From the NCBI GenBank assembly GCA_001695595.3, contig MBPM02000002.1:682001-746000 (forward strand): DNA of 64,000 bases. The letters run 5' to 3'. This stretch comes from Plasmopara viticola (taxonomy: Eukaryota; Oomycota; Peronosporomycetes; Peronosporales; Peronosporaceae). The notes beneath the pieces are model-generated. The model saw nothing but the letters and a program-made list of their open reading frames with translations, was not told the origin of the DNA and did no database searches. The number at the start of each line of letters is the position of its first letter. Within the stretch, counting starts at the first letter, position 1. Below are positions 32,616 to 45,498 of the stretch, piece by piece. Made by a program: the position numbers and the translations under genes.

Positions 32616-33440
32616 GTGTTCAGCAAAAAACACGATCGCTTCTCCAAATTGCCTTTTCTCGGACCAATCAGTGGTGTATGTGTGCTCGCTCACTCGAAGT
32701 CACATTTATTAGGCCTAAACATTGCCGATCAAAGCAACATCTGCTTATTTGGCTGCAACAAGAAAGGGCACTTGGTCCGTGCCTGTCCCGAAGATAGCCG
32801 ACAAAGTGAAATATTGTCTCCTGGAGAGTTGCTATCAGAAATTAAGCTTTCAGAGCCAGGAAAACGCTAGTGATATGAGGAGCTCTCTACTGGGAGAACC
32901 TAAGCACTTGTGATGAGCGTTTGGCTGATTTAGACCATGAGAGCTTATTTTTTGAAAGCCTGAGGGAATTTTAGCTTGTTGGTCGACTTCGGCGCATCAA
33001 GAAATCTGCACAGCGGAAAAGGATTGCATAGATGCCTGATGCTTCAGGACGGCTTTAGTTGGGCTGGCTAAAGGCTAAAACTGACCTGTCCATACAGCTT
33101 TTTGGTTTAACAGCATATAGTCATCTCACATCGTTGGGGTGACAAGTATATTTTGATGCTGACCATACCGTGGCTAGAGAAGCACAATCTCTGAACTAAT
33201 TGAAGGTTCAAGGCCAGAGGTACCAGCATCACAATTGCATGCAACAGAGCTGTGGTAAGTCATCTTCCTACCCTTGTTATGTGTACGGATGCTTTGCAGA
33301 AAGGTCTGAGCAGATATAATATCGAATTAAATCGAAGATGCCAAAGTCCTAACGAGGGTGGACGTGACGACGTCTTTAAGAAAAAATTGCGGGCGCTACT
33401 TGCAGTACCGGTTACCCGAGACGCTCCTACATATAGATAA
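32616..33440 (+). mobile_element. Ty3/gypsy-type remnant (zinc knuckle and protease region)
   Basis: A damaged knuckle CLFGCNKKGHLVRAC (C-x3-C-x4-H-x4-C, one residue off the canonical spacing) lies near 32741-32790. A protease-like VDFGASRNL follows near 32975, and ILMLTIPWLEKHNL near 33151-33195, matching the gypsy pattern LGMPWLxxHNPxIDW. Stops interrupt the frames. It is a short, old gag-pol fragment with no recognisable LTR. Confidence 0.5.
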
Positions 33441-35459
33441 CACACCTGTACAGGTAAGCTTCATAGAGTAACCAACTGATATCTACGACATCCCACGGAT
33501 GCGAGTGGATACAATAGCCTAATCAAGTGACTTTAATGCGTCGAAAGTGAGGCAAATGTGCATTAGGCTGCTTACGAGCACATTCACGCCCTACTGATGC
33601 AGGTCTCGAATGTTCGATGATTCTTGCATACAAACAACCATGAAATTTGATGAATAAAGAGTTTTTTTAACAGGAATGCTACTTTCAATTGCTGCCTTCA
33701 CATGCTCTCCGAGACACACAGTTTTCAATTATATAACCTCGCGGGTAAGTGCTTAGCTTTTAGCTGTACTTTTAGATAAGGCAGTGCGAATATCATGTGC
33801 ACCTGATCAAGCTTCGATAATCATCTCTACCTCCTTTACTCATGTATGAAAGAATTTGATCTTTTTTTTATCGATGACACTTCAAGTTTTGCTGATCACA
33901 GTAGGTGCTGCCGCTGAGGGCACCGAAGCCCGTACTACCAGCACATTGCTGGCGGTTCAACAGCCGTAACGTGTCCCAGCTGCTCAGGCTGCAAATATTG
34001 CTGCCTTCTCTGGCCCATCGAATCCATCAAATCGTCCGAGAAGCACGAGCTGCGTGTCAGGCAAATGGGAAACGTGGTTCGACCCATACCTTTACGAATG
34101 TTCTGGTTACCAATCTAGCACGTAGGCGTAGAACTGGCTAATAAGTGCTACTGGGTGCTCACACATTTTTTGCACCAGCGGTGAGCGACTGCTTATTAAT
34201 ATAATGGTGCAATGCAATGCATTTTTAAAATTGCGTTAAAACTTTCCAGTATCATGTGCTTTGGTCCTCTATTTTCGATAAGCAAGTGGTTCATTTTGTA
34301 CTTTAAAGATTGATTATTTATTTTGTGAGACCTCGGTACTTTGAACCAGTAAAAATACCGAGAGGCCTACGCGAACATGCTATCACTACTTTCGAGCATT
34401 TGTTAGATTTCATAATTTGCTTGATTTAGCCATCCTAAAAATGCTTAGGCAATGATCAGCCCGATCAGCAGCCAGCGCAATGGAGTTATTCAGTACGTTT
34501 TCTTTGCAGCACAATAGAGTAAATCAATACGTTTTCTTGTCAGGTTCACCAACGCGTCACCACATTGGATTTCCTCTTCAATTATAGCGTTCGCTAACTG
34601 GGTCAGAAACTTACTGATGCAATCCTAACTTTACTACAATTGTCCGCCTTTTCACTATGAGTCCTCAAAGCAGCATCGTATTCGCTAAAATGGCAGCATG
34701 CTGCTGTCGCAAAAGATCTTGTACCAGGTCCTCAAATGTTTGCATCTCAAGTGCTCGTACCCGCCACATAATCTTCTCCTTCGTCAGCTCTACAGCAGCT
34801 GCAGTCAAATTATCTTAAATTTTTCCACATTATCAATCCACCTTGAACCGTCGTTCGTACATTAGCCACCCGTTCATTGTCCGACATATCCTCCGCAGCT
34901 CCAGCTCTTCGTGGTATCAGTACTTGTTCTGCATTGCACTGGACACTCCTACAATAACTTGACTCTCACAAATACTTTTTTCGTACCCTTGTGCCCTGGA
35001 TTCATCAACTCGCACCGTAGTTTTGGTCAGTTACCAGTACAAAAAGTAACACAATGTCCGCAGTCTTTTGCTCGTTTTCTTCGTGCATTTGTTAATTTTC
35101 CTGCAATTAATCAGGCACTTCTCTCGTCTTCTGTCTCGGTGCGAGGCCTTTTGCGTCTCTCGTGGCTACACTCCTTTCTCTTCGTACGTCTCCGTCTCCC
35201 TTTTTCTTCAAGTGGCGTCAATATGATCTTCTGCGTCTGCTGCTAGCAAAACAATTAGCGACATTTGAATTGAGTTTAACAACACCAATGCTTTGTGGAG
35301 CTCGCGACCATCGCTGTCTTTGTCGTATGGGCTTGAACGTCGCATTCAGTATAATTTTTGCAGACACAATTTACAGCAGAGGAACAGAAGCTTCATCACG
35401 AAACTTTTATGTAGAATGGAGCCAAAGAAGAATGACTAAAAGACATCATATTAAGGCAT
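33441..35459. other. no gene recognised; AT-rich repeat debris
   Basis: There is a 78-codon plus-strand frame at 33905-34141 (Ala/Pro/Arg-rich), and a Ser/Leu/Phe-rich frame at 34911-35246. Neither has a signature. The stretch at 33900-33995 is weakly similar to 44736-44850, suggesting shared retroelement debris. Confidence 0.4.
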
Positions 35460-35774
35460 TTATACGGACGACTGAACTACAGTTGGTGTCAACGACTCGA
35501 TGACACATTTAGTCGCGCACACCCCGTCGTGGGCGTAAACAACACGATCTTGGTAGTAGTTGCAACTGGTAATGCCCAATTGACAGCGACTCGTGTACGA
35601 GTTTCCGTCCGAGCCACACACAGGTTTGTATTCGTCCGAACAAAGCATATCAGCACATGGCAGAGTCGAGGAGCCTTCAACAATGGCGAGACTTCGATGC
35701 ACGTCAAGGATGTTGGAGGCAGCACATAACGTGACGGTCACGGCGACGAGAGGGAGGGACAGAGGAAGCTTCAT
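35460..35774 (-). CDS. secreted Kazal-type serine protease inhibitor
   Basis: The product is 104 residues. The ATG at 35774 starts a clear signal peptide (MKLPLSLPLVAVTVTLCAAS). The mature part has one Kazal domain with six cysteines: C-x4-C-x7-C-x10-C-x6-C, then the last C after a VVYAHDG segment, including the family hallmark PVCGSDGNSY. The residues after the second cysteine are SDEYKPV, placing Asp at the expected P1 position, as reported for several oomycete Kazal domains. The protein should be secreted and inhibit a subtilisin-like or other serine protease. In oomycete plant pathogens such inhibitors act against host apoplastic proteases. It is the only intact-looking gene between 30 and 45 kb. 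An upstream in-frame start at 35810 would put 12 extra residues before the signal peptide and is less likely. Confidence 0.85.
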   Translation of the reverse strand: MKLPLSLPLVAVTVTLCAASNILDVHRSLAIVEGSSTLPCADMLCSDEYKPVCGSDGNSYTSRCQLGITSCNYYQDRVVYAHDGVCATKCVIESLTPTVVQSSV

Positions 35775-36829
35775 GAAGAGGTGAGGCTGAAAGTGCGGAG
35801 CTGATGACAATTGTAAGAGTGAGGTAGGAACATCTAGGACCTGCGAGGGTCAGAGATGCGGTTCCTTGGTCCAGCTGCGCTGGGTGTATACTACTGGACT
35901 ACAAAACGGCATACTTTTAATAGTCCCGTTGGCGCAAAATTCTACCCAATTACCGTTTAATTCCATAGCACGCGGATTTGCTGTAGCACATTTCCGATTC
36001 CTTTTTCGCTACAATATACAAACAAAGTGTAAGTTATGTGTCTCTATGGCGTTTTACCACAAATGTCCAACCCATAAGGATACTGTAATAATTTGCGACA
36101 CGATAATGTATAATAAATAGGGTGATACGATAATCACCATAAACATTCAACTACCGCAGGGTATGCTTACTTCGCCAACCATTTCCCTATTATTGCAAAT
36201 GGAACTATTTTAATTGAGTGCACTACCACATTTCAAACTTAGCGGCCGCTGAGAGCTAAGCGCACGCGTATACAATACACAAGCATCAGACAAATAAGGT
36301 GGTAGCGAGTAGCACAGACTACAGTGATGCTCGTGGGGGCAAACTTGACATCTTCGTCAGCCCTAACTCTCGCGGCTAGCGTTCCTGCTTGTTTGGCTAG
36401 CACTTCATAATTCAAACCTAAATCTTGCCTGCACCAGCAACAAGAGCACACTTACACTGACGGCGATGCAAATTTCGATTTGGACCGTTTAAGGCAGCTC
36501 ATTGACCGAATACTCACAGTTGTCGAAAAATTTGGCGACGCTATTAACCAAAAAGTTTTATCAGCTTGAGCACTGTGGGTCACTTGACAACGCTTAATCT
36601 GTTCCTTGGCTAGACATTTTTGAAGTCCTTAAAGCTTTCGACCTCCAAAAAGAATTTGGCACGTACTCACCATGGAACGAAACCGGCTGAAGACGGCGTA
36701 CCGAGACGACAAGTTTTGTCACTGTTGAATCGTAGACGATGAACGACAAACTTGGTCCCACAGACAACAAAAACGGGATGGACGAGCAGATTGACGCGAC
36801 GATCGAGGCGTCAATTGTTTACTTAATGT

Positions 36830-36861
36830 ACAAATTCTCTATGATCCCATAGAGAATTTGT
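36830..36861. repeat. perfect 14-bp inverted repeat, 4-nt loop
   Basis: ACAAATTCTCTATG, loop ATCC, then CATAGAGAATTTGT. It lies in the gene-free stretch 35775-37352, where no coding region can be supported. Confidence 0.6.
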
Positions 36862-37365
36862 TAATGCGAAGAAGATCATCTATTCGGATCGCAAAAATAT
36901 CCGACGACCGACGATAGAAGTGAGGGAAATTAAAAATATCAAAAAAAATTCTGTCACCTTGGCTTGATACAAAGCTGTTGAAGTCAAACGCCCAGGACAA
37001 GTAAGTCTATCATTTCAAAATCGACGATTGTTTTTGCAGAATTTGCACTGAGCTGTCTCGCTTACACCTACAATACATTCAGGCTACCGACTTGGACTCG
37101 GAAAATAATTGCGATCGGGCTTAGCAGTTATTAATAGTCAATGGACATATATATCATTTGGAAAGTAGAACAAAAAAAAAATTTGACTCATGAAGGAGGA
37201 ATAAAATACTACTTTAAGTTGGCACCATCTTCTTTGGAGAGGCCTGAGCGAGAAGTGATTTGCGACATTGCTGTGAGAAATGCCAGACCTATGTTTAAAT
37301 ATTAAATGTTTTCTATAAAAGTTATTACAGAGATTGGAACGTTTTCTGCTAGTACTGTCGGTTTA

Positions 37366-37464
37366 TTTTCGGAAAAGGTTGGGGTGACGCCGTCCTTCCG
37401 GACTAGCCAGACTGAGCCTAGCACGTGCATAACTTGGCAACGCGATAACCACAATACAATACAA
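37366..37464 (+). mobile_element. miniature LINE-derived copy 3 (99 bp)
   Basis: It contains only the first about 34 bp and the last about 65 bp of the LINE family of 24780-25931: TTTTCGGAAAAGGTTGGGG, GTGACGCCGTCCTTCC, then GACTAGCCAGACTGAGCCTA and TTGGCAACGCGATAACC, and an ACAAT-repeat tail. The flanking 13-bp target-site duplication TACTGTCGGTTTA (37353-37365 and 37465-37477) is perfect, so the miniature form itself was inserted by retrotransposition or lost its middle afterwards. Confidence 0.85.
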
Positions 37465-37477
37465 TACTGTCGGTTTA

Positions 37478-40400
37478 GTACCAGTTGCACAACCAAATTC
37501 AGCTCTGCAATATAAAAAGCGACTTATCCATTCCAATACCTTATAAAAATCTCTTTAGACAAACCGGTAAAAATATCGATGGGGATCTCAAAAATGCTTT
37601 TTTTGCCATCTTTTTCTACAAAAGTCAGACGTTATGTAGTGGCCCGTTACATTCTCTTAGACTTGGGTCGACTTCATCCTGGCCGGATTCGATTGAGCGC
37701 TTTTACTGACACCATCCAGCAGGACGAGAAACTGTTCATCTACGGCATATCGGATGAGTAATTCTGTCTATGACTATGCCTTTTTCATAAAGCAATTTGA
37801 GCCGCCTCTATCATCAGTACTAAAGAGTTAAGCACGAGGTGAGACATTTCTTAGCCAGAAATACAGTCACCTCGATTTTTGAAGAGTGGCGTCACTCCCT
37901 TAATAAATGGAATTTTTTTTAAAGCTTCTACCTTACTCATAGAATAAAAAAATGAGCGCTGGCAGAATGAAAGCTCGCTAAAATGAACATTGCTTGGACC
38001 AACTTTGACGCGTTGATTTTCAAAATGCGGATGCGTCCCGTCATTTCGATAACAGCTCCCGTCTATTGTAAAAAAATTACACGCAGCTATATGTCTCTTG
38101 CAATTGGATTAAGCGCTATAAAAGCCAGCCATCGCGGCAGCTATAAAAGCAATCAGGACGTATGCGGTAATGCAGCTATGAAAGGCAGCCTGATGAAAGT
38201 CTCGCAATCAAATCTGACTACAACACCGACGGATACGACGATTATGTATCTGATTCTGACGAATACTTCGAGCCAAAAAGAGTTACAGAATTCCTAGAGG
38301 AGGTCACACATGCACGATTTGCCGTATGTACCAGCAAATGCGCCCTCAAGCAAAGACATCGATCCACCGTTGCTGATGAGGAAGTACCATGGTGAAGAAT
38401 TTGCAAAAGTTATGAGGAGTCTCAATTACCACCGACAGATTGTTACTTCACGCCGTGACAAACACAGTCCTGACATAGCTGTGATCGGTCACGAATTGTC
38501 TATACCGAAAGCTTTTCGAAAGCCAGACTGCTGAATAAAGAGAAAAAGGTCAATACGTGTTGCTGAGGCAATTCCGTAACGTTATTGTATGTAGACTGAG
38601 GCCCTCGACCTAATCGACTTATCAAATAAACCAATGGTCGCGATGACCCAAAATATAGGTATGTTATGGCTAGCCGATCAATTACGTGTACCCGATTTAA
38701 TAGTGCCCTGCAATCGTGCCATTGTAGTACTTAGGTCAATGTCCCGACTTACTGTGGTAATGATCGCATCATAAACTATAACGACGTTTCAGCAAACTGA
38801 ACCCATGCAATCTAGTAGTAGCGTTAGATATTTTATTGATTGATCTTTCTCATCCATTTCCAGTAATAGTCAAAATTTTACCGATATAGCCAGCCAGCAA
38901 TGCCTTTTTTTCACGAGGTCATTGTTAATTTCGCTAGCATCTTCATACAATTGTCCGTTCTATGCACGTAATCGAAACATCCGACAGTCGTGACATGCAA
39001 AACCTTTTGAGATCAGTGTGTGAGCATGAGTAATCCTGCCTGCATAAAACCCGGTAAATGGGCGGCTCACTGATGATAGGCCGATGTGGGAAGATAACTT
39101 TGAGAAATGAGGTGGATGCTCCGCACTGACTCGCTCTTGACTCAACTTATTTTATCTGTCGCTGGCTGTGCTAAGGATTGCCAAGTTGTAAGAATTAACA
39201 TGAGCACCGGCCTCAACGGATCTTGACGGGAAACGTCCTTACTCTATGATGGTAAATTATTGAGATCGACGCTGGCAGAAACAAACGGACTTGTTTAGAG
39301 ACAAAAGAAATAAAATACTCAAAGCGCGTGATTTGTTCCTCAGGGGAGAGCAGCCGAAATACTCGAAACTGCCGTCAAATGACGCAGGCAAAGTGGAAAA
39401 GCCTTGAGGTGCCACAGACAATAACAAATCGATCAATTGCACCGAAATGTACTTCTGATTCTTCTGATAAAGATCCGCAATCAAATTTAGCGACCTGACT
39501 AGCGTCTATGCTATAAGATGGACTAGATCAACCTAACTTGACGTATGTTTCGTCGGCGAGAACCTAGTACGCTATATTCCACTCGAGGCCGTGAAAGGCT
39601 TGCCCGCTCCGGTTTATGTAGCACAAGGAATTGTCAAGAAAGCTTTGGTAGGATGACCGGAGTTTGTATGGTCAGCAGCATGTTAGGTATGCTCAACTCA
39701 TCTCAGAAATCAAACGAATAAAACCTGACAGAATCTTAGTTCGCCGCAAAACCATGGCATTCACTTATTAAATTTAACTAGTCTACGAGCCAAAGACACA
39801 CCAATTTTCGCATATACAAATTTTTTTTTGAAGGTGTAAAAACTCAAAATCTTGTACGTCCGGTTATGACCTGCATCCCACTGAAATTGTTCACACTGAT
39901 GCCTGGCCCGGTCAAATGTATCGAATATAAAACGAGTTCAGGATGTTTGTGTCTGATTAAACGCACATCGTTACATTATCGGAACGATAAAGAGGAAAGG
40001 AGAGAGCAGTAGCCTCCTACTAAGATGTATGCGGGCAAGGGTGGACGCGCAGTCTTTTTGCGATAACCTCCTTGTGTAGGTCATCCACCTTCAGCTGCCT
40101 TATTTCTTATGACCTCTCAAGACTTTGAAGATAGAGTCAACACAATCGCTTTTGTCAGAGATGACCCGCGCTTCGATTCGGTAATGCAGAAAAAAGTTCT
40201 TCAGCACATCAAGTAGCGACTTATTGCTGCTGAAGACGTTCCTACTGTTTGCCAAACCGCTATTATTTGAGTCTCTATTATTCGAAAGGTGATCGCATAT
40301 CTCAAAACATTTTGTCGTCGCAGATCTCCGAGCTGTGATGAAAAATACAACTCAGCACCATTTTCATTGCTAAAGCCTGAAGTTCTTAATCTCTGCCGCG

Positions 40401-42030
40401 TCGACTTGTGTCTGCACATCTGATTTACATCGACAATAGCAGTTTCAGCGGAGACACGGCCTGAGTGACGCATTCTAGCTTTCCATCTAGGTCAAGGGTC
40501 GTCCGCTGAGGCTTATAACAGACTTACTGCAAAGCCTGCTGTCAAATGGCAAATTACGATCAAAGCATCGAGTTAGAAAGCTTGTTGGTACGAGGTAACA
40601 GGATTATGATGATCGCGTGATAACGGGGCAACGAGACTTCATAACTTGGAGGCCCTATTGAGATTGTATTATCTCATGGTAGTTCGAGGCTGGCTGTTCT
40701 CTCTTCAAGATTTTATCAGATGATCGAATCTGTGGTGGAAGGATTGCATACGAGCTTAGGTTGATGGATACTACGTGTTCGAGGCTTGTCCTCTCCTCCC
40801 GATTTTGAAAGCGCAAAATAGCCCTCCCAAATTATTTTTTTGGATGATCAATGGATCTTTGAGCTAATTGGAGCTTGCTTATTCTATTTCGAACGCTGAA
40901 TCAGCACATTCCACTTCCTTTTTGCGCACTTTTGCTTCATACAAAAGCAGCCTTTATGCAAGGGAGAAAAACGTTGCAAAGCATTGTATTGTACAATATG
41001 AACTGTGGACATAGAAATCCGAACTTTTTAGATTCGCTCTCTCGTCATTTTCTGCGGCAGTAAAAGGCTACAATAAAAGTTAAGCAATGAATACATGGGG
41101 CCGAACAATTTTGCTTTTCAATATCCTTGGTGTAATGTATTTTGCGACAACCCTAAAAACAGTCCGATTGAGTCGCAAGCTAAGGCCTTTCACCGTAGGA
41201 GCCATTAAATATTTTGCGTAGCTTATCTTTAGTCTTAGCAACCACTTCATATTGTTTCCGGGAATCCAGCCTCTGGCTAACATATTCTTGACACACCTTT
41301 CCTTATTTAGTCGATTCGGGAGATACCTAATCCAGTCACTAGGTACCGAATATTTTTTAAAATTGAAATGCAAGCTATACGTCACTTCTTTCTTGTAAGT
41401 CGCAGCCGAACTGCAGGCCTACTTTTATATAGTATCAAATAACTCTTTTCTGGACTACGTGGCCCCGAATTGGCCCATTTGAACCTATTTTTATCAATAA
41501 GGCCTTACGGCTTCAATTCAAAAACTAATGTTGGCTCACTATAACTCTTCCAATATAGCCAAATAATTGGCTGTATCTCATACGGCGTATACCTTCTACG
41601 CTGACAATTTGGTCGATTTAAAGTTTAATATCCAGCGTGTCCTCGGGCAATAAATGTTATCAAAGTTTACCCGCTCACCTTCTCACGAGTACGTATGTCA
41701 TGTGCGCGATATGGATGACACGTACTTTCAGGAATAGCTAATGTCACTTCAAGTTGAGCCCCATGCTGATACACTATTTCTTTCATCCGAACAGATTCAG
41801 GCCATATGTGTGTGCTACTTTCCGGACACAATATTTCTTTACGCGATTAAAATGCGGTAACCCCATATCATCTGCCCTGATGCTGTGATGCTTTAGCCTT
41901 TTATTTTGCTGGTCGCTTGATCTACTATTGCTTGCTGAATTATCTGTCATGAGTGTACTAGTAATACAACGAGATTAGGTATCGCTACTCGTGCGCATAT
42001 TACTTTTGACTTTTGGCGAATGCATAGACA
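37478..42030. other. no intact gene; scattered copia-like fragments
   Basis: A short plus-strand stretch near 39880-39910 reads TEIVHTDAWPGQM, like the first catalytic Asp region of a copia integrase, with a following partial match to YFVTFIDDYTR broken by stops. Acidic frames at 37983-38530 (for example ARFAVCTSKCALK, and 74 codons at 38310-38534) have no family signature. Nothing else in the stretch supports a gene. Confidence 0.4.
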
Positions 42031-42039
42031 GCTCTTAAT

Positions 42040-42300
42040 ACACTTACCTTGGCCACTGTATACCCTGGATCCAACTCAAGTACTAAATTTATTTTGTGTG
42101 AGAACGGGGCAGAGGCAAGATATGGCCCATCTCAACATATTGCAAAGGCCACATTGCACGGTTCTTCATTCGGGCTCAAAGCTTTATCTGTTCGGATTTG
42201 TTGTACTGCGGCCACTTATGTTTTTCTTTTGGTGATGCCACGATGTGGTACCTGCATTTATGTGCATAATCTGATCATTTTTTCCGAGAGCAGAAGTTTA
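42040..42300 (+). mobile_element. copia reverse transcriptase remnant
   Basis: A plus-strand frame contains CIYVHNLIIFSESRSL near 42250-42297, a decayed version of the copia RT active site YVDDLIIFSES with the two aspartates changed. Upstream is ATLHGSSFGLKAL near 42152, resembling the KALYGLKQ motif that precedes it. It is a short, non-functional fossil. Confidence 0.45.
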
Positions 42301-45300
42301 TGGCCAGATCTCCATTTTCTGCCTTCAAGGTCAGCGCCGGTCTGTAAAAGCTCATGCATCGGCCGATATATTAGCTGATCCAACGCACGTTGCCGCAGCA
42401 ACGTCGCCTTAGGCGCCTTGCACTCGATCTCATAGCGCGTTTGTCTTGTTACGAGGCAAGTTACCACAGAGAACCAGGCTGTTTTGTCTGTTGACCACCA
42501 GCTGGAATTTACGAGCAGTCTATGTTAGTCTGTGAGTCTGGGGCAAATACCTGGTCTGTATTGGATGATCTCCCACTTAGGCAAGCTGTTAAGACTACAC
42601 GTCACGCATCATCTTTGCTGTATAATTCAGACAATATATTAAAAACTCACCATTTTTAGTCATTGAGTAATTTGAATGCAAGTAGGGATGCTACAACTGG
42701 CTAGCAAACATGCTTCTTTAGGTGATTAAGCCAAGATGAAGTCTACATTCTCCCGCAAAATGATACCTGCAACAATCGTCCTCAATACTTTGTCTTCGCC
42801 TTCATAGACGTCACCACCTTTAGTGACCATGAAAGGTAGCTACTGTATCCGTTTTGCAGACTAAGCGATCGAGTTAGCCACGTTAAGGTTAAACTTCTTG
42901 GTACACCGAACAAATGCATGTCCGAAATTATTATAAAAAACGCCTTTTTTTCCTCTCACTGTGATCCGTCTTATTTTGCTTCGAATGAGCGGTATTGACA
43001 TGTATATATCGTTGGATTTATGCACCGGCATAGCAGAACTCGCCTTGTCAGTTGCGTTATGACGGGTGGTCAATCAAAAACAAAGTGCCGTAGCATTGGA
43101 GCGGCTGTGATTTCGTGTTATAGCATGCCAAACAACATGTGAGCACATAATCACATTTCTCTATTGTTTTAAGTACCTTATGTAGCCTGACAATCGATTG
43201 TTTTGGGAATTTTGTGACATCAACATTACGGGATAACACATAAATTGCATCGTCATTCATCAATCTGTTATGTTAGTATGAGCAAACAAGAAATGGTTGC
43301 ATGATTCGCAGCACTTGTGGGTACGACAGGCTGATTCTGGTGAGCATTCAACCCCATCGAAATTACGCGGGGTTCTGGGTAATCGACCTTCCGGTATTCT
43401 TACAACGTTGCTGTGCACGTCAAATTGCTTTATCTGTCGATTGACTTTATCACATAAATAGACTAAATTTTGGATGTCACCAGGTAATCAACGATGTACG
43501 ATCATCGACTAAGTATCGACTGAACCGTAATGTCGTCAATAATTCTATCTATCGCGACATCACCGACTGCCTCCCCAACAATCGTTAGATAGCGAGCCAG
43601 TGTGTTGAACGCAAAAAAGTACTTGAGCTTGCTGAGTAAATCGATCCACTCAAAATTTGCTTGCCATATCCAATGAGAAGTTGCCCAGCACTTTGTCGAA
43701 GTTTTCTAGGCAAGCAAAATCGAGTCGACTTTCAAACGGACCAACTGATTCCCAAACGGTAACTGATGCGTAGTCGGTCATTAGCTCCATTTTACAAGAT
43801 AGATACGAAAAGTGTTGGCTTTCAGTGGAAGAAATAGATTTTAAAGGTTTAGCCAACAGCTTCCAGCAGGGCTGCGGTGATTTTTTACGTGCAGGTTGCT
43901 CCCAAATCGAAAAAACATTGTCTATAATAATACAGTCTTAAAATATTAGACGTTGACCTTCATGAGATTGGAAAAAGTAATAGTTGATCATCGAGAATAC
44001 ATACATCTTTCTGCACGTCTTCTCTAAGCAAGATGCTGTATGACTCCATCAGCACTTGCAGCAAACATCATTTTGCCCTTGCAAATGGATCAAATACCTA
44101 AAACTTCACAAAGGTTTTGAAATACAGAACCTGCGTTGGACGAACAGTTCCTAAAAGATGCTGGCATTCATGAGCCCGAGAAGGATATCACAGCTCTTCG
44201 TGCCGCCAAGAAGTTGAAATACGTCATGATGTACGAGCTCTACAGGCAATGAAAGGCTCAGGCAGCACCGGCTCAGATAACGGTGGTAGCGTATTGCAGT
44301 TCACAAACTTCCAGCTAACAGAGACAAGCTCAAGCTTGTCAAATCACTTTTAAGCCGTCGAACCGTTCTACACTGCAGTGAAACTTGCCAATAAAAAGCT
44401 AAGCCATACCAACGTTATTTGACGAAAAGCTTACTCCTGCTAGCAGTAAGAGGGGGTGAATACTGTAGGATGCACGTACGCCGTGTTCGTAGATGCTTTT
44501 TGCTCTGGAGACGTGGTAACTGCATTTCAGGTGTTTCGAGTTATTGATTGTGCTTGAAAGTGAAAAATTGTTGCCAACGTAAAGAAATACCAGGCACTTG
44601 TAGGGGCAAAAGATGGGGACGGATATTGTACTGATAAGAAAGACCGTATATAGTGAACGGTTGCTCATTGGAAGGTCTCATATCTTCCTGCACGCCTCCT
44701 CTGTGCAAAATGTTATGTAACTTCGTCCCATGAATACTCTCAATAGGTGCTACCGCGGGGGGTACCGAAACGACCGCTTCCTGAGCCCTAGAGCATAATT
44801 TTTGCACGTAATGCTCAAGCGTCCCAGCTGCTATGCAGTTTATAGGGCTGCAAATGCAACCACCTCTTATGGTACAAAACATTAGCAAACTTTTACAAGT
44901 GCGCGTCTGATGTATAAGGCATGCTTTGACGATTCATTTCGTAACATTTTACAGGTTTCAGGTCGACAGTCTACCCGTGCAGGTGCAGGATTGACTACTA
45001 AGTGCTACCAGATGTGATAGCATCTATTAAAAACAAAACTAATCAATCTTTTGGTGATAATTTCTGGGTTGATGGTAAAAACTGGTGTGCCTTACGTACT
45101 ATCGTGTTTTCATTTACCTACCAATTCGCTATAGCAACAGGTCCTTTTGATAGACAGCCAGCATTTAAGATTTACGTACTATATTGTGTTAATGTGATCT
45201 AGGGAGCATAGCTAGGCAAGCTGTATCGTTGGATAAAAACCAACCAATTGTGAGCTAAAAATACTATGCAAGGCTTCCTCTAGGGCGAAGTGCTGTCGCA

Positions 45301-45498
45301 ACTGCACTCGCCACCTTGGCGAGGGAGAGTCAAGTGCTCCTCATCGGGCCAGCTTTTCTTGACCAAATGGCGTTTTTGGACTAGCAAGTCAGCTCGTACA
45401 AAACAAAATTTTCTTTCACAAATTTCCATAAGTCGCGATGCAAATCGTGCCGTTCATTTGTAGTAATAAAACCACGTCGGTCTACTTAAAATTAGCAA
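42301..45498. other. no gene recognised; degenerate AT-rich sequence
   Basis: Only short frames are found. A 40-odd-codon open stretch near 44130-44250 (containing EPEKDITALRAAKKLKYVMMYELYR) looks protein-like but has no start, no partner exon and no family I recognise. Confidence 0.35.

Noticed and set aside
33900..44850. Weak similarity between 33900-33995 and 44736-44850
   Set aside because: Scattered short matches (GTGCT-CCGC, GTCCCAGCTGCT, GGCTGCAAAT) suggest shared retroelement debris, but too little to call a defined repeat by eye.
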